From: CAYRGQ01 sp964444885
GTDB taxonomy: Bacteria; Bacteroidota; Bacteroidia; Sphingobacteriales; Sphingobacteriaceae
NCBI GenBank assembly: GCA_964444885.1
Contig: CAYUIZ010000036.1
Span: forward strand, 1-24,770
Direction: 5' to 3'
Length of the DNA: 24,770 nt
Shown here: positions 22,937 through 24,770 of the stretch, in pieces
Numbering within the stretch: position 1 is the first letter of the stretch
Layout: every line of letters starts with the position of its first letter
Notes under the pieces: generated by a model
The model's database searches: none
What the model was told of the DNA's origin: nothing
Seen by the model: the letters and a program-made list of their open reading frames with translations, nothing else
Translations under genes and position numbers: made by a program

Positions 22937-24163
22937 ATGGAAAAAACACACATCCAATATCTTTACGAGCGATATGTACGGGGTATTGCGACCGACGATG
23001 AGTTGAGCGAACTCAAATCCTTATTGTCTGACCAGGACGATGGGCACCAAGTCATCAGTTGGCTCGACGCAACATGGGAAGACCTCGACGATGAATTGCT
23101 CGCGGATGTGTCCGAAGAGCGGAGAAGAGCACTGTTGGGTCGGATATTGAAGAAAAGCAAACGCGCTACGAGGCATCGTCGGATTGGGATTTGGTCGGCA
23201 GCGGCCGTGATTGTGGCGACCGTGTCATTTTTTTACCACCATGGGATGTTTGATCGGCAAGCTAATGAAACGGTGAGCTTGACACAAGCCGGTGTCCATA
23301 TCGAACCAGGTACGGATAAGGCGATCTTGACATTAGCCGATGGTAGCCAAGTGCTACTCGATGAAATGGGCGAAGGAAAAATCATGTCAGACTCGTTCCT
23401 GCAAATCAGCAAGACATCCGATGATGTGCTGGTGTACGAATCGTTGAGGGGGAGCACTTCGCCACACCTCGGAGCGGGGTTGAAGTATAATACGTTAACT
23501 ACGCCGGCCGGTGGGCAATACCAAGTGATGTTGCCCGATGGAACCAAGGTGATGCTGAATGCATCATCGTCATTGCGGTACCCCCAGATGTTTCCTGAAG
23601 TTGGGGAGCGTTTGGTTGAATTTGAAGGCGAAGGATATTTTGAGGTTGTTTCTGATCCGCAGCGAGCGTTTGTGGTCAAGACGGCATCGGCTCACGGCCA
23701 CCAGCAGATCCGGGTGTTGGGGACAGAATTTAATGTCAATTCCTACGATCGGGAAGCGGCTATCCTGACAACGGTGGTAGGAGGGCGAGTGCAGGTGAGC
23801 GGTGACGGTGCCGACCACGTATTGCTTGAGTCCGGCCAACAGTCTGTTTTCCAATCAGCACCGGAGACCGCCTCCATCGTCCGTAGGGAACATGCGGATT
23901 TGAATGAAGTCCTGGCCTGGAAGGAAGGCCTTTTCATATTCAACAACGAGCCGTTGCCAGACTTATTGAAGCGGGTTTCAAGATGGTATAACGTGTCATT
24001 CACGTACGAAAGCGATTTGCGGGATATAAGATTCCAAGGGAACTACTTCCGGGACAAAGGGCTATTGAATTTATTGGAGAATCTGGAGGCGATCGGTAGC
24101 GTACAGTTTCGGATCGATCAAAGTTATAGTGACGAAAGGAGGATTTATGTGACGAGAAATTGA
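22937..24163 (+). CDS. FecR-type anti-sigma factor with DUF4974
   Basis: 408 residues from the ATG at 22937 (MEKTHIQYLYERYVRG), the usual opening of Bacteroidota FecR proteins; an ATG at 22898 would add 13 atypical residues. The cytoplasmic N-terminus binds the ECF sigma factor; a single membrane helix lies near 82-100 (IGIWSAAAVIVATVSFFY); the periplasmic FecR domain follows, with TLTTPAGGQYQVMLPDGTKV near 186-205; and a C-terminal DUF4974 domain (about 330-405, NEPLPDLLKRVSRWYNVSF) that contacts the STN domain of the receptor. It passes the receptor's signal to the sigma factor. It is preceded by repeats and followed after 116 bp by a SusC-type receptor. Confidence 0.93.
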   Translation: MEKTHIQYLYERYVRGIATDDELSELKSLLSDQDDGHQVISWLDATWEDLDDELLADVSEERRRALLGRILKKSKRATRHRRIGIWSAAAVIVATVSFFYHHGMFDRQANETVSLTQAGVHIEPGTDKAILTLADGSQVLLDEMGEGKIMSDSFLQISKTSDDVLVYESLRGSTSPHLGAGLKYNTLTTPAGGQYQVMLPDGTKVMLNASSSLRYPQMFPEVGERLVEFEGEGYFEVVSDPQRAFVVKTASAHGHQQIRVLGTEFNVNSYDREAAILTTVVGGRVQVSGDGADHVLLESGQQSVFQSAPETASIVRREHADLNEVLAWKEGLFIFNNEPLPDLLKRVSRWYNVSFTYESDLRDIRFQGNYFRDKGLLNLLENLEAIGSVQFRIDQSYSDERRIYVTRN

Positions 24164-24180
24164 CCTTCTGATAAACAAAA

Positions 24181-24209
24181 AATCGGAAGTGGTGCGAACA
24201 CTCCCGATT
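24181..24209. terminator. Stem-loop between fecR-type gene and susC-type gene
   Basis: AATCGG (24181-24186) pairs with CCGATT (24204-24209), and AGTG (24188-24191) with CACT (24199-24202), with one A-C mismatch between and a 7-nt loop. It starts 18 bases after the anti-sigma stop. No T-run follows, so it may attenuate rather than end transcription or mark an mRNA processing site. Confidence 0.4.
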
Positions 24210-24279
24210 AATTGATGGACTTGCCATCAATATTACAACAATTAACTGTAGCCAATTAACCATTTATAATTTAAACCAA

Positions 24280-24770
24280 ATGTATAAAAAATATTTAGAC
24301 CAGGTGTCCGACGGATCCTGTAATAATATCTTGAAATATATTGTCGCTATGAAACTGACCATACTATTTCTGACTGTCTTTTTTGTACAGGTGAGTGCCG
24401 CGGGACTGGCCCAGGAGCTCAGTTTGAACGTCAGGAACATGCCTGTGAAGGATGTGTTGTACGAACTGACAAAAAAGACCGGATATAACTTTATTGCGGA
24501 TGCCGATGAACTGAAGGGCTTGGAGCCGATCAGCCTGAATATGCAAGACGCCACGTTGCAAACCGTGCTCAACGCATGTTTTGATACCGATCGCTTTGAA
24601 TTTATCTTTAATGAACGGGAAACCATCGTCATCAAAAGAAAGCGTGAAATCCATGCTACACCGATTGCCGAACCGGCCAGACGGACCGACCGGATCCAGC
24701 ACCGCATCGTCACCGGCCATATCCGGGATGCGGAAGGGGAACCCGTTGCGGGCGTCACGGTATCCGTGAA
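24280..24770 (+). CDS. SusC/RagA family TonB-linked outer membrane receptor, N-terminal part
   Basis: An open frame of 163 codons runs from the ATG at 24280 off the window end. A 23-residue polar lead precedes a signal peptide (MKLTILFLTVFFVQVSAAGLAQ) beginning at 24349; such leads are common on Bacteroidota SusC proteins with signalling domains. Residues about 46-122 are an STN (secretin/TonB short N-terminal) domain (ELSLNVRNMPVKDVLYELTK), the part that talks to FecR. Residues from about 141 (IVTGHIRDAEGEPVAGVTVSV) start the carboxypeptidase D regulatory-like domain typical of SusC. The plug and barrel lie beyond the window. With the upstream sigma and anti-sigma genes it forms a signal-transducing nutrient receptor; a SusD partner is expected downstream. 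Confidence 0.93.
   Translation, partial: MYKKYLDQVSDGSCNNILKYIVAMKLTILFLTVFFVQVSAAGLAQELSLNVRNMPVKDVLYELTKKTGYNFIADADELKGLEPISLNMQDATLQTVLNACFDTDRFEFIFNERETIVIKRKREIHATPIAEPARRTDRIQHRIVTGHIRDAEGEPVAGVTVSV

Overview
The window looks like a chromosomal segment from a moderately GC-rich member of the Bacteroidota, most likely Sphingobacteriaceae (Parapedobacter- or Sphingobacterium-like). The reasons are a PorT-type gliding/type IX secretion protein, a Bacteroidota-type putative porin, an ECF sigma / FecR anti-sigma / SusC-RagA unit, Bacteroidota promoters of the TTG-N19-TAnnTTTG type, and few clear Shine-Dalgarno sites. The genus is inferred and was not tested. The sequence contains one 100-N assembly gap (22364-22463).

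Layout. 1-5194 (+): the 3' tail of a ubiE-type methyltransferase overlapping porT, then an SDR oxidoreductase, a GatB/YqeY protein, purine nucleoside phosphorylase, and a putative porin overlapping it by one base. 5252-6414 (-): dCTP deaminase followed by a GNAT acetyltransferase. 6470-7531 (+): an Sfp-type phosphopantetheinyl transferase and a small helical protein of unknown function. 7542-8604 (-): a PTPS-family enzyme and GTP cyclohydrolase I, which overlap and form a pterin pair. 8857-11889 (+): a roughly 1010-residue lipoprotein combining ThuA, PQQ-type sugar dehydrogenase, PKD and cytochrome c modules. 11917-12663 (-): a PEP-mutase/isocitrate-lyase family enzyme. 12983-16034 (+): a Tat-exported Gfo/Idh/MocA oxidoreductase with a four-cysteine insertion and an ExuT-like MFS transporter.

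16126-20196 (-) is the most distinctive block: six tightly packed, partly overlapping genes transcribed as polysaccharide deacetylase, LolA-like carrier, LolB-like lipoprotein, FabZ-like hotdog protein whose usual catalytic Glu appears replaced by Gln, a secreted helical protein, and a GT2-DUF2062 fusion. This set resembles the accessory/export half of flexirubin or aryl-polyene clusters, but no ketosynthase, acyl carrier protein, acyltransferase or MMPL exporter is present, and unrelated genes border both sides. A membrane zinc metallopeptidase with a strong terminator follows at 20380-21066 (-).

21545-24770 (+) is an ECF sigma factor, a FecR-type anti-sigma factor and the start of a SusC/RagA receptor carrying an STN signalling domain, which together form a cell-surface signalling unit. 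The sigma and anti-sigma genes are separated by about 825 bp of repeat-rich DNA: REP-like palindromes interrupted by the gap, a perfect 16-bp palindrome, an 8-bp tandem repeat and a MITE-like element.
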